64,000 bases of DNA from Clostridiales bacterium Firm_04 (GTDB lineage: Bacteria; Bacillota; Clostridia; Oscillospirales; Ruminococcaceae): the NCBI GenBank assembly GCA_001603005.1, contig LVAJ01000008.1:1-64000 (forward strand), in the 5' to 3' direction. Below the pieces are notes generated by a model that saw only the letters and a list, made by a program, of their open reading frames with translations, did no database searches and was not told the origin of the DNA. Of the stretch, positions 24,925-33,577 are shown one piece after another (the stretch's first letter is position 1; every line of letters begins with the position of its first letter). A program made the translations under genes and the position numbers.

Positions 24925-27144
24925 ATGCAGCCGAAAATGGTGCAGGCGCTGCGCGGAACGGTGGATGACGTTCTGTTTTATAACGAGGACAACGGCTATA
25001 TCGTTGCGGATCTCGAAACCGAAGAAGCAATGATCACCGTTGTCGGCGAGCTGGGCAAGCTGGAGCCGGGCGAGGAGCTGGAGCTGACCGGCAGCTTTGT
25101 CAGTCATCCGCGGTTCGGACAGCAGTTCCGTGCGGAAAGCTGTGTGCGCGCCCTGCCCTCGACGGTCGTCAATATCGAGCGCTATCTTGCAAGCGGCGTG
25201 ATCCCCGGCATCGGCAAGGCGCTTGCAAAGCGCATTGTTGCCGAGTTCGGCGAATTTACGCTGCAAATCATTGAGAATGAACCCGCAAAGCTCTGCCGCA
25301 TCAAGGGCATCTCGCCGCAGAAATGCGAGGAAATTGCCGAAGCAGCGAACCAGATCTTCGGGCTGCGCGCGCTCATGGGCAAGCTGCAAGCCTACGGCGT
25401 TTCCGCAGCAGTTGCGATGAAAGCGTTCCGGCGCTGGGGTGCGGATGCATGGGCAGTGATACAGGAGAATCCCTACCGCCTTTGCAGCAGCGGCATCGGT
25501 CTGGCATTCCAGAACGCCGAGATCCTTGCAAGGGATATGCAGATCCCGAACAATTCCCCGAAGCGGCTGCTTGCCGGCTTCCGGTGGCTGCTCGAGACGG
25601 CTGCGCTGGAAGGGCATACCTGCCTGCCGTTTGCGATGTTCCGGATGATCGCCGTGCAGGGGCTCAATATCACGGAGCAGGATTTTCAGAACGGTTATGC
25701 CGACGCGGTCGAGGATCGCGTGATCTATGCCTATGAAGCGCCGCAGGGGACATTCATCTATCTTGATGCTTATTATGAGGCGGAGGATTTCATTGCGACG
25801 CGCATTGCGGCGATGCTTGCGTTCTCTCCGCCGGAGGATTTCGACTGCACGAAAGCGATCGCGCAGGAGGAGCAGGATACCGGCATGACCTATGCGGAGC
25901 TGCAAAAAAAAGCGATCGCATGCGCCTTTTCCCGCGGCATCATGGTGCTGACGGGCGGCCCCGGCACCGGCAAAACGACCACGCTGAATGCGGTCATTCA
26001 CCTGTGCCTGAAAGCCGGCAGCACGGTGCTGCTCGCGGCACCGACCGGCAGAGCGGCAAAGCGCATGACCGAGCTGACCGGCAGAGATGCCAAGACGATC
26101 CACCGCCTGCTCGGCATGGATTACAGCGACAACGGCGAACCGGTCTTCCAGCACAATGAGCAGAACCCGCTTCAGGCAGACGTCATCATCGTGGATGAGG
26201 TATCTATGGTCGATACGCTGCTGTTTGAGGGGCTGCTGCGCGCTGTGCGGCTGTCCTGCCGCGTGGTGCTGGTCGGCGACGAGGATCAGCTGCCGTCCGT
26301 CGGCGCAGGGCATCTGCTGCATACGCTGATCGCGAGCAAACGCCTGCCGGTCGTGCGCCTGAACGAGATCTTCCGGCAGGCGCAGGAGAGCTGCATCATC
26401 CGCAGCGCGCATCAGATCGTGAACGGAGAAATGCCCGATCTGCGCGAAAAAAACAGCGATTTCTTCTTCTTTGACCGGCGCATTGCGTCAGAGGCATCCG
26501 AGCTCGTGCAGACGCTTTACAGCAGCAGACTCCCGCAGGCATACGGCTATACGCCGCAGAACGATATACAGGTCATCTCCCCGACGCGCAAGGGCATCCT
26601 CGGCACGGTCATGCTGAACCAGATGCTGCAGGAGACGATCAATCCCGCGCAGTACGGCAAGCCGATCCTCAAAAATCTGCTGTATACGTTCCGTGAGGGC
26701 GACAAGATCATGCAGATCCAGAATCAGTATGAAATGGAATGGACGCGGGACGGCGAACGCGGTGCGGGCATCTTCAACGGCGATATGGGCACGGTTATTG
26801 AGATCAACAAATCCGCGAATACGCTGAAAGCCGATTTTGACGGCAGGATCGTGACCTACCGCCCCGATCAGCTCGATCAGCTGGAGCTTGCCTATGCCGT
26901 CACGGTACATAAAAGTCAGGGCAGCGAGTTTGAAGCGGTCATCCTCGTGCTGCCGGAGGGTACCGACAAACTCAGCTACCGCAGCCTGCTGTATACAGCG
27001 GTCACGCGCGCGAAAAAGCTGCTGATTCTGGTCGGATCGCCGCGCAAGGTCTTTGAAATGGTGCAGAATCAGCAGAAAACACATCGCTATTCCTGCCTTG
27101 ACACGATGCTGCAAAGCATGGTCTCGCGCGAGGAACTGCCGTAA
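24925..27144 (+). CDS. recD2: RecD2-type ATP-dependent DNA helicase
   Basis: 739-residue SF1B helicase expected to unwind DNA 5' to 3' in repair, without RecBC. The N-terminal domain (about 1-100) and helix-hairpin-helix repeats (GVIPGIGKALAKRIVAEFG; RIKGISPQKCEEIAEA) are typical of RecD2. Motor motifs: Walker A GGPGTGKTTTLNAV (about 349-362), Walker B IIVDEVSMVD, QxxR-like VGDEDQLPSVGAG and the C-terminal TVHKSQGSEF with LLYTAVTRAKK. GGGAGG precedes the ATG. Confidence 0.92.
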   Translation: MQPKMVQALRGTVDDVLFYNEDNGYIVADLETEEAMITVVGELGKLEPGEELELTGSFVSHPRFGQQFRAESCVRALPSTVVNIERYLASGVIPGIGKALAKRIVAEFGEFTLQIIENEPAKLCRIKGISPQKCEEIAEAANQIFGLRALMGKLQAYGVSAAVAMKAFRRWGADAWAVIQENPYRLCSSGIGLAFQNAEILARDMQIPNNSPKRLLAGFRWLLETAALEGHTCLPFAMFRMIAVQGLNITEQDFQNGYADAVEDRVIYAYEAPQGTFIYLDAYYEAEDFIATRIAAMLAFSPPEDFDCTKAIAQEEQDTGMTYAELQKKAIACAFSRGIMVLTGGPGTGKTTTLNAVIHLCLKAGSTVLLAAPTGRAAKRMTELTGRDAKTIHRLLGMDYSDNGEPVFQHNEQNPLQADVIIVDEVSMVDTLLFEGLLRAVRLSCRVVLVGDEDQLPSVGAGHLLHTLIASKRLPVVRLNEIFRQAQESCIIRSAHQIVNGEMPDLREKNSDFFFFDRRIASEASELVQTLYSSRLPQAYGYTPQNDIQVISPTRKGILGTVMLNQMLQETINPAQYGKPILKNLLYTFREGDKIMQIQNQYEMEWTRDGERGAGIFNGDMGTVIEINKSANTLKADFDGRIVTYRPDQLDQLELAYAVTVHKSQGSEFEAVILVLPEGTDKLSYRSLLYTAVTRAKKLLILVGSPRKVFEMVQNQQKTHRYSCLDTMLQSMVSREELP

Positions 27145-27238
27145 AAGCTGTGCATCAGAAACATTTCTGTATCAGTGAGAAAGAAGAATACTATGGGGCG
27201 TATATCTGCGAACCCATTTGCTCATTGGAGGTGTTATT

Positions 27239-27940
27239 ATGGACTGGAAGCTGCTCAAAATGCATTTTCTGGATCTGCCCTATCCGAACCGCTGCGACTG
27301 CTGTTATGCGCGCATTCCCTACGATCAGCAGATCTGTCCGGCATGCCTTGCCGCGCTGGAACAGGAGCGGATCACCTATGCCGACTGGGCGGCGAATCAG
27401 TCGGCGCAGCCGTGGGAAGCGGGCGCCGTGCTCTATTCTTACACGGATACGGCGCGCAACGGGATCATTGCGATGAAAGAGGGCGACCGCGGATTTGCGC
27501 AGTTTGCGGGCACGCAGCTTGCCGAAGCCGTGCGGGAGATCTGCGCACCGGAATCGCTTTCCTTTGTGACATGGGTGCCGGTCTCGCGGCGCAGGCGGCT
27601 CTCGCAGGGCTATGCGCATGCGGAGAATCTCGGCAAGGTGCTTGCGAAAACGCTCGGCGTCCCGACGCGGCATGATCTGCTGACGGAACGGCAGAGCGCA
27701 CTGCGTCAGCATGAGCTGCCGGCAGAGGCGCGTTCGGTCTATGCGCAGCGTTTTCAGTATATCGGCGGCAGTCTGGACGGCAAGCGGATTCTGCTGGTGG
27801 ACGATGTGCTCACGACCGGCAGTACGCTGCGGCGCTGCACCGACCTGCTGCTGGATGCCGGTGCGGAGAGCGTCTGCATTGCGGCGGCATGCGCGCGCGT
27901 GCCGGAGCGGAAAGGAGCAGCCGATGCAGATGAACGCTGA
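27239..27940 (+). CDS. comF: ComF family amidophosphoribosyltransferase-like protein
   Basis: 233 residues. N-terminal zinc ribbon (CDCCYARIPYDQQICPAC) and a phosphoribosyltransferase domain with the PRPP loop ILLVDDVLTTGSTL. ComF proteins are linked to DNA uptake or processing of incoming DNA and interact with replication restart proteins; exact chemistry is unsettled. GGAGGTG lies 6 bases upstream of ATG 27239. It follows recD2 by 94 bases and overlaps the hydrolase gene by 17 bases. Confidence 0.88.
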   Translation: MDWKLLKMHFLDLPYPNRCDCCYARIPYDQQICPACLAALEQERITYADWAANQSAQPWEAGAVLYSYTDTARNGIIAMKEGDRGFAQFAGTQLAEAVREICAPESLSFVTWVPVSRRRRLSQGYAHAENLGKVLAKTLGVPTRHDLLTERQSALRQHELPAEARSVYAQRFQYIGGSLDGKRILLVDDVLTTGSTLRRCTDLLLDAGAESVCIAAACARVPERKGAADADER

Positions 27941-28598
27941 CGGCTTGCAGATCACGGTATCCGGCGCGGAGCATGCAGGCGCGCCGCTGATCTGGGTGCC
28001 GGCATTCGGGAAAGAGGGCACAGAGCTTGCCGAAGCGCTTGCCGCGATGCCGGATGCGCCGGACTGCACGCTAGCGGTCATGGATGTACCGGACTGGAAC
28101 GGCATGCTCTCGCCGTGGGCATCGAAGCGGCTGTATCGCAGGGACAGCGATTTTTCGGGCGGCGCGGATGCTTTTTTGCAGCGCATGACAGCGCATGCCG
28201 TGCCGGAAGTGACCGCATCGCTTTCCGCAGCGCCGGCATACCATGCGCTTGCGGGCTATTCGCTGGCGGGGCTGTTCGCGGTCTATGCGCTGTACCGGAC
28301 GGATCTGTTCCGGCGGGCGGCGTCGGCATCGGGTTCGTTCTGGTATCCGTCGTTCGCGGACTACGCAGAAACGCATGATTTTGCCGCGAAGCCGGATGCG
28401 GTGAGTCTTTCGCTCGGCGACCGCGAAGCCGATGCGCGGCTGCCGGTGCTGGCAACGGTCGCGCAGCAGACGGAGCGCATTGCAGCGCTGTTCCGTGCGC
28501 GCGGGGTGCCGGTGCAGTTTGTCTGGAACGCGGGCAATCATTTTCAGGAGCCTGCGCGCCGTCTCGCATCCTGCATCTGCGGCATGCTGACGCTTTGA
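27924..28598 (+). CDS. Alpha/beta-hydrolase, putative esterase
   Basis: 224 residues. Nucleophile elbow GYSLAGLFAVYAL (Ser in GYSLAG), acid in SLSLGDREAD and His in WNAGNHFQEP give a full triad in the order expected for esterase D/Fes-like enzymes. The ATG at 27924 is 6 bases after AAAGGAG and overlaps the comF end. An internal 130-bp stretch of this gene (28152-28281) is copied almost exactly at 29108-29237. GC-rich, unlike what follows. Confidence 0.8.
   Translation: MQMNADGLQITVSGAEHAGAPLIWVPAFGKEGTELAEALAAMPDAPDCTLAVMDVPDWNGMLSPWASKRLYRRDSDFSGGADAFLQRMTAHAVPEVTASLSAAPAYHALAGYSLAGLFAVYALYRTDLFRRAASASGSFWYPSFADYAETHDFAAKPDAVSLSLGDREADARLPVLATVAQQTERIAALFRARGVPVQFVWNAGNHFQEPARRLASCICGMLTL
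28152..28281 (+). repeat. Source copy of a 130-bp duplicated esterase segment
   Basis: Matches 29108-29237 over 130 bp with one difference (a C to T near 28210). This copy is in the intact reading frame and includes the nucleophile elbow. Confidence 0.9.
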
Positions 28599-28619
28599 TG
28601 CGGCGGGGGGATGATACAT

Positions 28620-29054
28620 GTGAAAAAGACGAAACGTATATTTTTGTGGATTGCTGCGTTCGCAGCATTGATCATGCTTGTTTTTGCGCTGTTACCCGTT
28701 TTTTTCCCGATCATGCGTCATGAAGACGCTGTAAAACGATATGTCGAAGGCTTCATACCCCTGAACACATCATGGGAGAAAGCGCATGAAATCATTGAAG
28801 CAAATGAAAAGTGGTCAATTTTAGAAGAACACACCGATGTCTTAGTTGTTAAGGGAAAAAACGGCACTCAAGTTTTCATTTCTAACAAAGATGATGAGAA
28901 CGATCCGAATGTGACAGAAGTCGGAAATGGAATTATGATCGTTTATCTTGGTGAATATAATCTGCCACTAAACACAGTTGTAGAAGCCAACCTTGTTTTT
29001 CGTGAGGGTTCTCTTTCTTATATTTCTGTAACAAAAATCATTGATTCACTCTGA
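28620..29054 (+). CDS. Small membrane-anchored protein of unknown function (AT-rich)
   Basis: 144 residues: one N-terminal helix (FLWIAAFAALIMLVFALLPVFF) and an exported domain with IPLNTSWEKAHEIIEANEKW and a beta-rich end. The start is put at GTG 28620, 9 bases after GGGGGG; ATG 28611 abuts that site. Its base composition is much more AT-rich than the esterase. With the genes at 29353, 29684 and 30356 it forms a set of orphan short exported proteins that look acquired or fast-evolving. Confidence 0.6.
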   Translation: MKKTKRIFLWIAAFAALIMLVFALLPVFFPIMRHEDAVKRYVEGFIPLNTSWEKAHEIIEANEKWSILEEHTDVLVVKGKNGTQVFISNKDDENDPNVTEVGNGIMIVYLGEYNLPLNTVVEANLVFREGSLSYISVTKIIDSL

Positions 29055-29077
29055 AATGAAGATACGCTTATGATGAA

Positions 29078-29107
29078 AACGGAGGATCCGGCTCATGAAA
29101 ACACAAA
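29078..29107 (+). repeat. 30-bp copy of a ribosome-site/start-codon leader
   Basis: Identical over 30 bp to 30339-30368: the GGAGGATCC ribosome site, spacer and first codons (ATGAAAACACAAA) of the gene at 30356. Here it runs straight into a fragment of the esterase gene. Confidence 0.9.
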
Positions 29108-29353
29108 TTTTCGGGCGGCGCGGATGCTTTTTTGCAGCGCATGACAGCGCATGCCGTGCCGGAAGTGACTGCATCGCTTTCCGCAGCGCCGGCATACCAT
29201 GCGCTTGCGGGCTATTCGCTGGCGGGGCTGTTCGCGGCAATCAAAGCAGATCTTGGAATAGGTGAAGAACAGTATGGAATAGCTGCCTCTCAGTATAAAG
29301 AATATAATGGAAATTATGTGAAAGCGCAGAGACAAAAATGGGGCGATATGTAA
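29095..29353 (+). pseudogene. Chimeric remnant: leader plus esterase fragment plus unknown tail
   Basis: Three pieces are joined. The copied leader and ATG (29078-29107) run into 130 bp of the esterase (29108-29237) out of frame, closing at TGA 29263-29265. In the esterase frame, translation can start at ATG 29132, keep the GYSLAGLFA elbow and continue into a 35-residue tail (KADLGIGEEQYGIAA... KWGDM) ending at TAA 29351-29353. That tail looks like the true C-terminus of a lost protein. No part is likely to encode a working enzyme, since His and Asp of the triad are missing. Confidence 0.65.
29108..29237 (+). repeat. Duplicated 130-bp internal esterase segment
   Basis: Near-identical copy (129 of 130) of 28152-28281 at a distance of 956 bp, in direct orientation, with sharp borders on both sides. 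High identity means a recent event. Confidence 0.9.
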
Positions 29354-29667
29354 TGAAGAGTATGAAAAAGCACAAAAAATACGTCGCAATAGCGTTTCTA
29401 ATACTTTTAATTTCAATGGTTGTGTTCTATAAAAGTCATCCGACATATTATAAGTATAACGATATATGGATCATTGGAAATACAATCTCAGACATAGAAA
29501 ATAGATATGGAGAGTTCGACTTATTCAATAGCGCATATGCTGCTTACTACATCTATACTGACAATAAAGGTTTTCTTCCGGATCATCTGAAACATTACTA
29601 TTATATGTATTATGATGAAAACAATGTCGTTTATAAGGTAGAAGATTCCTGTCAACCCGGAGGGTAA
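29353..29667 (+). CDS. Small membrane-anchored protein with BamE/SmpA-like motif
   Basis: 104 residues: Lys-rich N-terminus, one helix (YVAIAFLILLISMVVFY) and a short exported domain whose IGNTISDIENRYGEFD resembles the G-x-T-x(3)-V-x(4)-G motif of BamE/SmpA-like beta-lactamase-inhibitor folds, followed by a Tyr-rich strand (YYYMYYDENNVVYKV). Start at 29353 with a weak GGGGC site; 29338 is possible. It begins on the stop of the chimeric remnant. Confidence 0.55.
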   Translation: MKSMKKHKKYVAIAFLILLISMVVFYKSHPTYYKYNDIWIIGNTISDIENRYGEFDLFNSAYAAYYIYTDNKGFLPDHLKHYYYMYYDENNVVYKVEDSCQPGG

Positions 29668-29683
29668 TATATGGAGATTTTGA

Positions 29684-30340
29684 ATGAGTAATGTAAAAAG
29701 AAGATTTTTAGCCACGATTGGTACGGTTTCTGCGGTTGTTCTTATTGCATTCCTGCTGCGGCTTTCGGCGGATAAACCCGAGGAAAAGCCGGCAGATTCC
29801 GGATATACTGTGATTGTATGCAACACAAATCAAGGAAATGACCGTGCTCATGATGAGCGATATGTTCTCGGAAAAGATCAGACATATCTTTTTGCACTTT
29901 CTTATGAATGGAATCAATCATCTGCTGATCAGGTTCTTTACAATGGTCTGTACTATAATAACGACACTTTTACGCCGATCTATACGATCCCAACTCCGAT
30001 ATATGAGAGCAACGTTGTGATATCTGCTGACGGAAGGGATCTGTGGATCTGTACGAGAGCCACATTGCCCTTCTATTCAGATGAAGAGATAGATATGACC
30101 ATACCCGTGATACAAAAATACATGGACGGACAATTGCAATTTTCTTTATCACTGCAGGACATATACGGTTCCAAAGATGATTTAGATTATGTGCGGCAAG
30201 GTCACGGCTCGTTTTTCTGTAATTGGAGCACACCTATTTTTGCTGATGCTTCACAGCTTACACTTGTTGACGCAAAAACCTCAAAACAGTATACGGTAGA
30301 CAGTGAATCTGGAACTGTAAAACGTCACTCAATATTCTAA
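29684..30340 (+). CDS. Membrane-anchored exported protein of unknown function
   Basis: 218 residues with an N-terminal helix (LATIGTVSAVVLIAFLLRL) and an exported beta-rich domain containing GRDLWICTRATLPFY and a conserved-looking C-terminus TYTV-like stretch. GGAG lies 6 bases upstream. No family recognised. Similar size, topology and composition to its neighbours. Confidence 0.6.
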   Translation: MSNVKRRFLATIGTVSAVVLIAFLLRLSADKPEEKPADSGYTVIVCNTNQGNDRAHDERYVLGKDQTYLFALSYEWNQSSADQVLYNGLYYNNDTFTPIYTIPTPIYESNVVISADGRDLWICTRATLPFYSDEEIDMTIPVIQKYMDGQLQFSLSLQDIYGSKDDLDYVRQGHGSFFCNWSTPIFADASQLTLVDAKTSKQYTVDSESGTVKRHSIF

Positions 30341-30368
30341 CGGAGGATCCGGCTCATGAAAACACAAA
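30339..30368 (+). repeat. 30-bp leader repeat at the start of the 30356 gene
   Basis: Identical to 29078-29107. Here it is in its natural place: GGAGG ribosome site and the first codons of an intact gene. Confidence 0.9.
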
Positions 30369-30700
30369 AACGATTGATCAAGCCGCTGATTTTCATTGCG
30401 GTATGTTTGGTCGTGTTGATTTTGGCGTATGCTTATATTCTGTACGGAAGCAGCAGAGAATATCGTTACGAAACGAAAAAAGGGGATTGTTTCATCGTAA
30501 CTGCGAATGGATTATTTGATGATTACACGTTAAGCGTTGATGAACCGGACGTGAACTTCTATATGGATTTAGACTATTTTGATCCGAAGGAAGATGACAT
30601 TTTGATAAAGTCAGAATCGGATCAGCGCATTGTTTATGAGATCTGCGGCATGCAATTTTGCAAGGATTTATCGACGGGGGAATTTCAGTTGTATCCGTGA
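30356..30700 (+). CDS. Small membrane-anchored protein of unknown function
   Basis: 114 residues: MKTQKRLIKP, one helix (LIFIAVCLVVLILAYAYIL), then an acidic exported domain (DYTLSVDEPDVNFYMDLDYFDPKEDD) and a final CGMQFCKDLSTGEFQLYP. GGAGG precedes the ATG by 10 bases. Its leader has been copied to 29078-29107. Last gene of the AT-rich orphan set, followed by a strong terminator. Confidence 0.6.
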   Translation: MKTQKRLIKPLIFIAVCLVVLILAYAYILYGSSREYRYETKKGDCFIVTANGLFDDYTLSVDEPDVNFYMDLDYFDPKEDDILIKSESDQRIVYEICGMQFCKDLSTGEFQLYP

Positions 30701-30752
30701 TACTGTGAAGATTGCATGCAAGATGAAATGTTCCGATCATAGCACAAAAATT

Positions 30753-30787
30753 CGCCTGACAGGCTCTTTTCCTGTCAGGCGATTGTT
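30753..30787. terminator. Bidirectional Rho-independent terminator
   Basis: CGCCTGACAGG (30753-30763) pairs with CCTGTCAGGCG (30771-30781). ATTGTTTTG follows on the plus strand and GAATTTTTGTG on the minus strand, so it can end both the orphan gene set and the convergent pilus operon. Confidence 0.9.
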
Positions 30788-30804
30788 TTGCGTATGAAGC
30801 GGAC

Positions 30805-31533
30805 TCACCGCTGTTCCCGCTGCCGTCTGCGCAGAGCGGGCAGCAGCATGACGGCTGCGATGCCGGCGGCTGTCAGCAGAATGCCGGTCAGAAGCGCGGC
30901 CGGCGCCGAATCACCGGTTGCAAGGCTGCTGATGAGCCCCCGCTTTTTTGTCGTGACCGTTGTTGCGGAAGTGGCAGCGGTTGTCTCGGTTACAGCGGAT
31001 GCGGTCGTCAGGACGGGTTCTGTTGTTGCGGCGGCAGTCGTCGTGGTGACGGTTGTGGTCTCTGCCGGTGTGACCTCATCCTGAAACGCGATCTGCTCCG
31101 ATTTGTCCGTTTTGCCCTCTGCGGCAGCGCTGACGGCATAGCGCAGGGTATCCGGTGCATCGCCGTTCTCGACAAACAGCGTCACATGATACACGGTGCT
31201 GTCATAGGTGATCCCGCTGTCCGTACCGGCGATCTCCCGGATCTGGTACAGATACGTACCCGGCTCGGTGACCTCGATCCGGAACGCGCCCGTACCGTTT
31301 TCCGCGATGAGCAGGGTGTTTTCAGCGGGCATGGGCTGCGCAGCACGATCCTGCTCCGGTTTGAGTTCGATTTCATAGGTGTGGGTATCGGCGTCCGTCA
31401 CGGGCAGGCAGGCGACCGGAATCTCTGCGGGCAGCGGCGCATAGGCGGCTGCGTGCAGCAGGGGACAGGCGCATGCAGAAAGAGAGAGCGTGCAGATCGC
31501 CGCGCACCGGAACAGGTTCCGCTTTGCATCCAT
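30805..31533 (-). CDS. Accessory pilin with FctA-type isopeptide domain, sorting signal LATGD
   Basis: 242 residues: signal peptide (about 1-32), one pilin isopeptide-linkage domain (FRIEVTEPGTYLYQIREIAG and YDSTVYHVTLFVEN are the FctA-family strands), a Thr-rich spacer (about 155-195) and a sorting tail: SLATGDSAP, hydrophobic helix, RRRQREQR. LATGD departs from LPXTG. Start ATG 31533 is 9 bases after GGAAGGAG. It lies 24 bases downstream of the class B sortase and is probably the minor or anchoring pilin. Confidence 0.8.
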   Translation of the reverse strand: MDAKRNLFRCAAICTLSLSACACPLLHAAAYAPLPAEIPVACLPVTDADTHTYEIELKPEQDRAAQPMPAENTLLIAENGTGAFRIEVTEPGTYLYQIREIAGTDSGITYDSTVYHVTLFVENGDAPDTLRYAVSAAAEGKTDKSEQIAFQDEVTPAETTTVTTTTAAATTEPVLTTASAVTETTAATSATTVTTKKRGLISSLATGDSAPAALLTGILLTAAGIAAVMLLPALRRRQREQR

Positions 31534-31557
31534 ATCCACACACTCCTTCCGTTTTTG

Positions 31558-32262
31558 TTATGATTCTGTCAGATAGCAGAACACCAGAATGCGCGAGACC
31601 GCATCGCCTTCGGCACAGGTGGAAAGCCCCAGAATGCGCGCATCCTTGTCTTCGGTATAGACCGCCGCATGGTTTTTGAGCTCCGTGCGCAGCGCACTGG
31701 GATCCGACAGATTGAAAATGGTCTTGTTCGCGGCGTTTGCGCGCATCGCGGCAAATACTTCCAGCGAATAGGTCTTCTCCGCTTTTTTTCCGATCATCAG
31801 CGTGCCCTTGCTGTGCTGCTTCAGATAGGCTTCGGAGAGAAAATCGTCGAGCGCGCCGAACATCCTGCCGTATTCCATATGATGCCCGTAGACCAGCGAA
31901 TAGGGATCGGTGAAATCCGCTGCATTCCGGCAGTCCAGAAAAATACTGCCGGAGAGCGAATAGCTGCCGAACGGATCCGTATTCAGATAGCGGATGTTGT
32001 CGCTGCTCTGCATCACGGGGTAGTCGATGCCGGTGCCGTCAATGGTCAGCCACGCTGCCATATCATCGGAAATCGGGGAATCCTCCGGAGAGACCGCGCC
32101 TGCAATGCCGGGCTTATACAGCATCAGTTTTCTGCCGTCCGCGGCATGGCTGTAAACGTACCAGTTATCGTACATACACCAGATGACGATGCACAGGACA
32201 AAGACCAGCGCGAGCAGGAGCAGCCGCTCATAGAGCAGATTCATTTGCTTCCAGAATTTCAC
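31558..32262 (-). CDS. srtB: Class B sortase (pilin polymerase type)
   Basis: Transpeptidase that would join pilin subunits and/or anchor them. 234 residues: one N-terminal membrane helix (about 13-32), then a sortase barrel with catalytic His in LVYGHHMEYG, Cys in LGLSTCAEG and Arg in SRILVFC. The SIFLDCRNAADF stretch and the helix between strands are of class B type, as used for FctA-like pili in Streptococcus pyogenes. GTG start at 32262, nine bases after the pilin stop; ATG 32244 is an alternative. Confidence 0.88.
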   Translation of the reverse strand: MKFWKQMNLLYERLLLLALVFVLCIVIWCMYDNWYVYSHAADGRKLMLYKPGIAGAVSPEDSPISDDMAAWLTIDGTGIDYPVMQSSDNIRYLNTDPFGSYSLSGSIFLDCRNAADFTDPYSLVYGHHMEYGRMFGALDDFLSEAYLKQHSKGTLMIGKKAEKTYSLEVFAAMRANAANKTIFNLSDPSALRTELKNHAAVYTEDKDARILGLSTCAEGDAVSRILVFCYLTES

Positions 32263-32271
32263 AGCGCAGGC

Positions 32272-33552
32272 TTACGCGTCCTCCGATTCCCGCTTTTTGC
32301 TGTGTACCAGCAGGAAGATGATGCCGCCGAGTGCCAGAATGCCGATGATCGCCGGTGCAGCGATCGAGAGCAGAATGCCGGTCGGCACAGTGCCGGAGCG
32401 GTCATTCGTGAAGCCGGTGTACTTGTCGGAATCCATCGTGCCGCTCACCGCGTCATCATAGAGCTTTGCGGGCGTTTCGCCCTCTGCGGCGATCGCTTCC
32501 TTGTCGGTGCCGTTTGCTGCCGTGTAGTCCTCGGCATTTTCCGTCAGTGCATACGCTGTATTCGCAGCGAGACCGCGCACAGTGATGTACTGACCGTCCT
32601 GCAAATAGAAGTGCGTTTCGGCGGAACCGTCCTCGCCGACCGTGATCTCCTGCACATTATCCTTGTTCTGATTCGCTTCGATCGTTGCGGCATTGCTGCC
32701 GGATTTCGCCTCTGCTTCGGAGATATCGACGGTGTAGACCGTGCCTGCGACTGCGCCGCTGATCATCAGCGTGAAGTCGAAATACTTGTCGCGGGAGCCC
32801 TGATTGCCCGTGACCTCTTTGCCGAACGAGAGGTCATAGGTCTGGTAGCTGTTGGTATAGGTCTGGCTCTTGGTGCCCGCCTCTGCGCCGTTCGGGACGT
32901 CCGTTTCGGATTTGCCCTCTGCGGGTGCAGCGGAAGGCGCCGCCGTGACCGCATCCTCATACATGACATAGCTCACGACCTTGAGCGTCTTGTCGCCGCC
33001 CTCCTCGGTGACGTCCTCGACATAGACGTCGAGCGTCCGGACGGGCTTTGCATCATTCGTGACGCCTTGATTTGTGCCCGCCTCGGTGATGTAGTAGCGG
33101 TAGACGCCGGGCTCGGTGAACGGAACGCCGGTGAAATCGACCGTGACGGTCTTCTTCACATACTGTTCATCGGTCGTATCGGCAGTTGCGAATTTGACGG
33201 TATCGGTGCCCTTGTCCGCTTCCGCAGTCGGGGTATCCGCCGCCGTGAACCGGACTGTGCCTGCCGGATCCTCGCCGATCGCCGTGAACACAGGCGTCCC
33301 GACGCCTTTCATGACCGCGAGCTTTCCTGCCGCTGCGGGGATATCGGCATCAGCCGGCGCGATCGTATAGGTGAAGGCTGCGTTCGGTGTATGGGCATCT
33401 GCGTCCATGACGAGATATTTGTCAAAGCTTGTTGTCAGCACGGAATCTGCAGCGAGTGTGCTGCTGTAATTTCCGGCGGCAGCAGCCTGCAGCGGCAATG
33501 CGGAGAGCATCGCAGCAGCGGCGATGAGCGCTGCAAATCCTTGTTTCTTCAT
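32272..33552 (-). CDS. Major pilin with FctA-type isopeptide domains, sorting signal VPTG
   Basis: 426 residues. Signal peptide (about 1-26), an FctA-like N-domain (VTVDFTGVPFTEPGVYRYYITEAG), a second domain starting YDLSFGKEVTGNQGSRDKYFDFTL (about 230-254), and a tail SGTVPTGILLSIA-helix-HSKKRESEDA. The VPTG signal is the form recognised by class B sortases in S. pyogenes (EVPTG in FctA). Lys and Asn residues for internal isopeptide bonds are present in plausible places. GAGGAGG precedes the ATG. The most strongly expressed subunit by analogy. Confidence 0.85.
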   Translation of the reverse strand: MKKQGFAALIAAAAMLSALPLQAAAAGNYSSTLAADSVLTTSFDKYLVMDADAHTPNAAFTYTIAPADADIPAAAGKLAVMKGVGTPVFTAIGEDPAGTVRFTAADTPTAEADKGTDTVKFATADTTDEQYVKKTVTVDFTGVPFTEPGVYRYYITEAGTNQGVTNDAKPVRTLDVYVEDVTEEGGDKTLKVVSYVMYEDAVTAAPSAAPAEGKSETDVPNGAEAGTKSQTYTNSYQTYDLSFGKEVTGNQGSRDKYFDFTLMISGAVAGTVYTVDISEAEAKSGSNAATIEANQNKDNVQEITVGEDGSAETHFYLQDGQYITVRGLAANTAYALTENAEDYTAANGTDKEAIAAEGETPAKLYDDAVSGTMDSDKYTGFTNDRSGTVPTGILLSIAAPAIIGILALGGIIFLLVHSKKRESEDA

Positions 33553-33577
33553 ACTGGTTCCTCCTCTGAAAATACGC

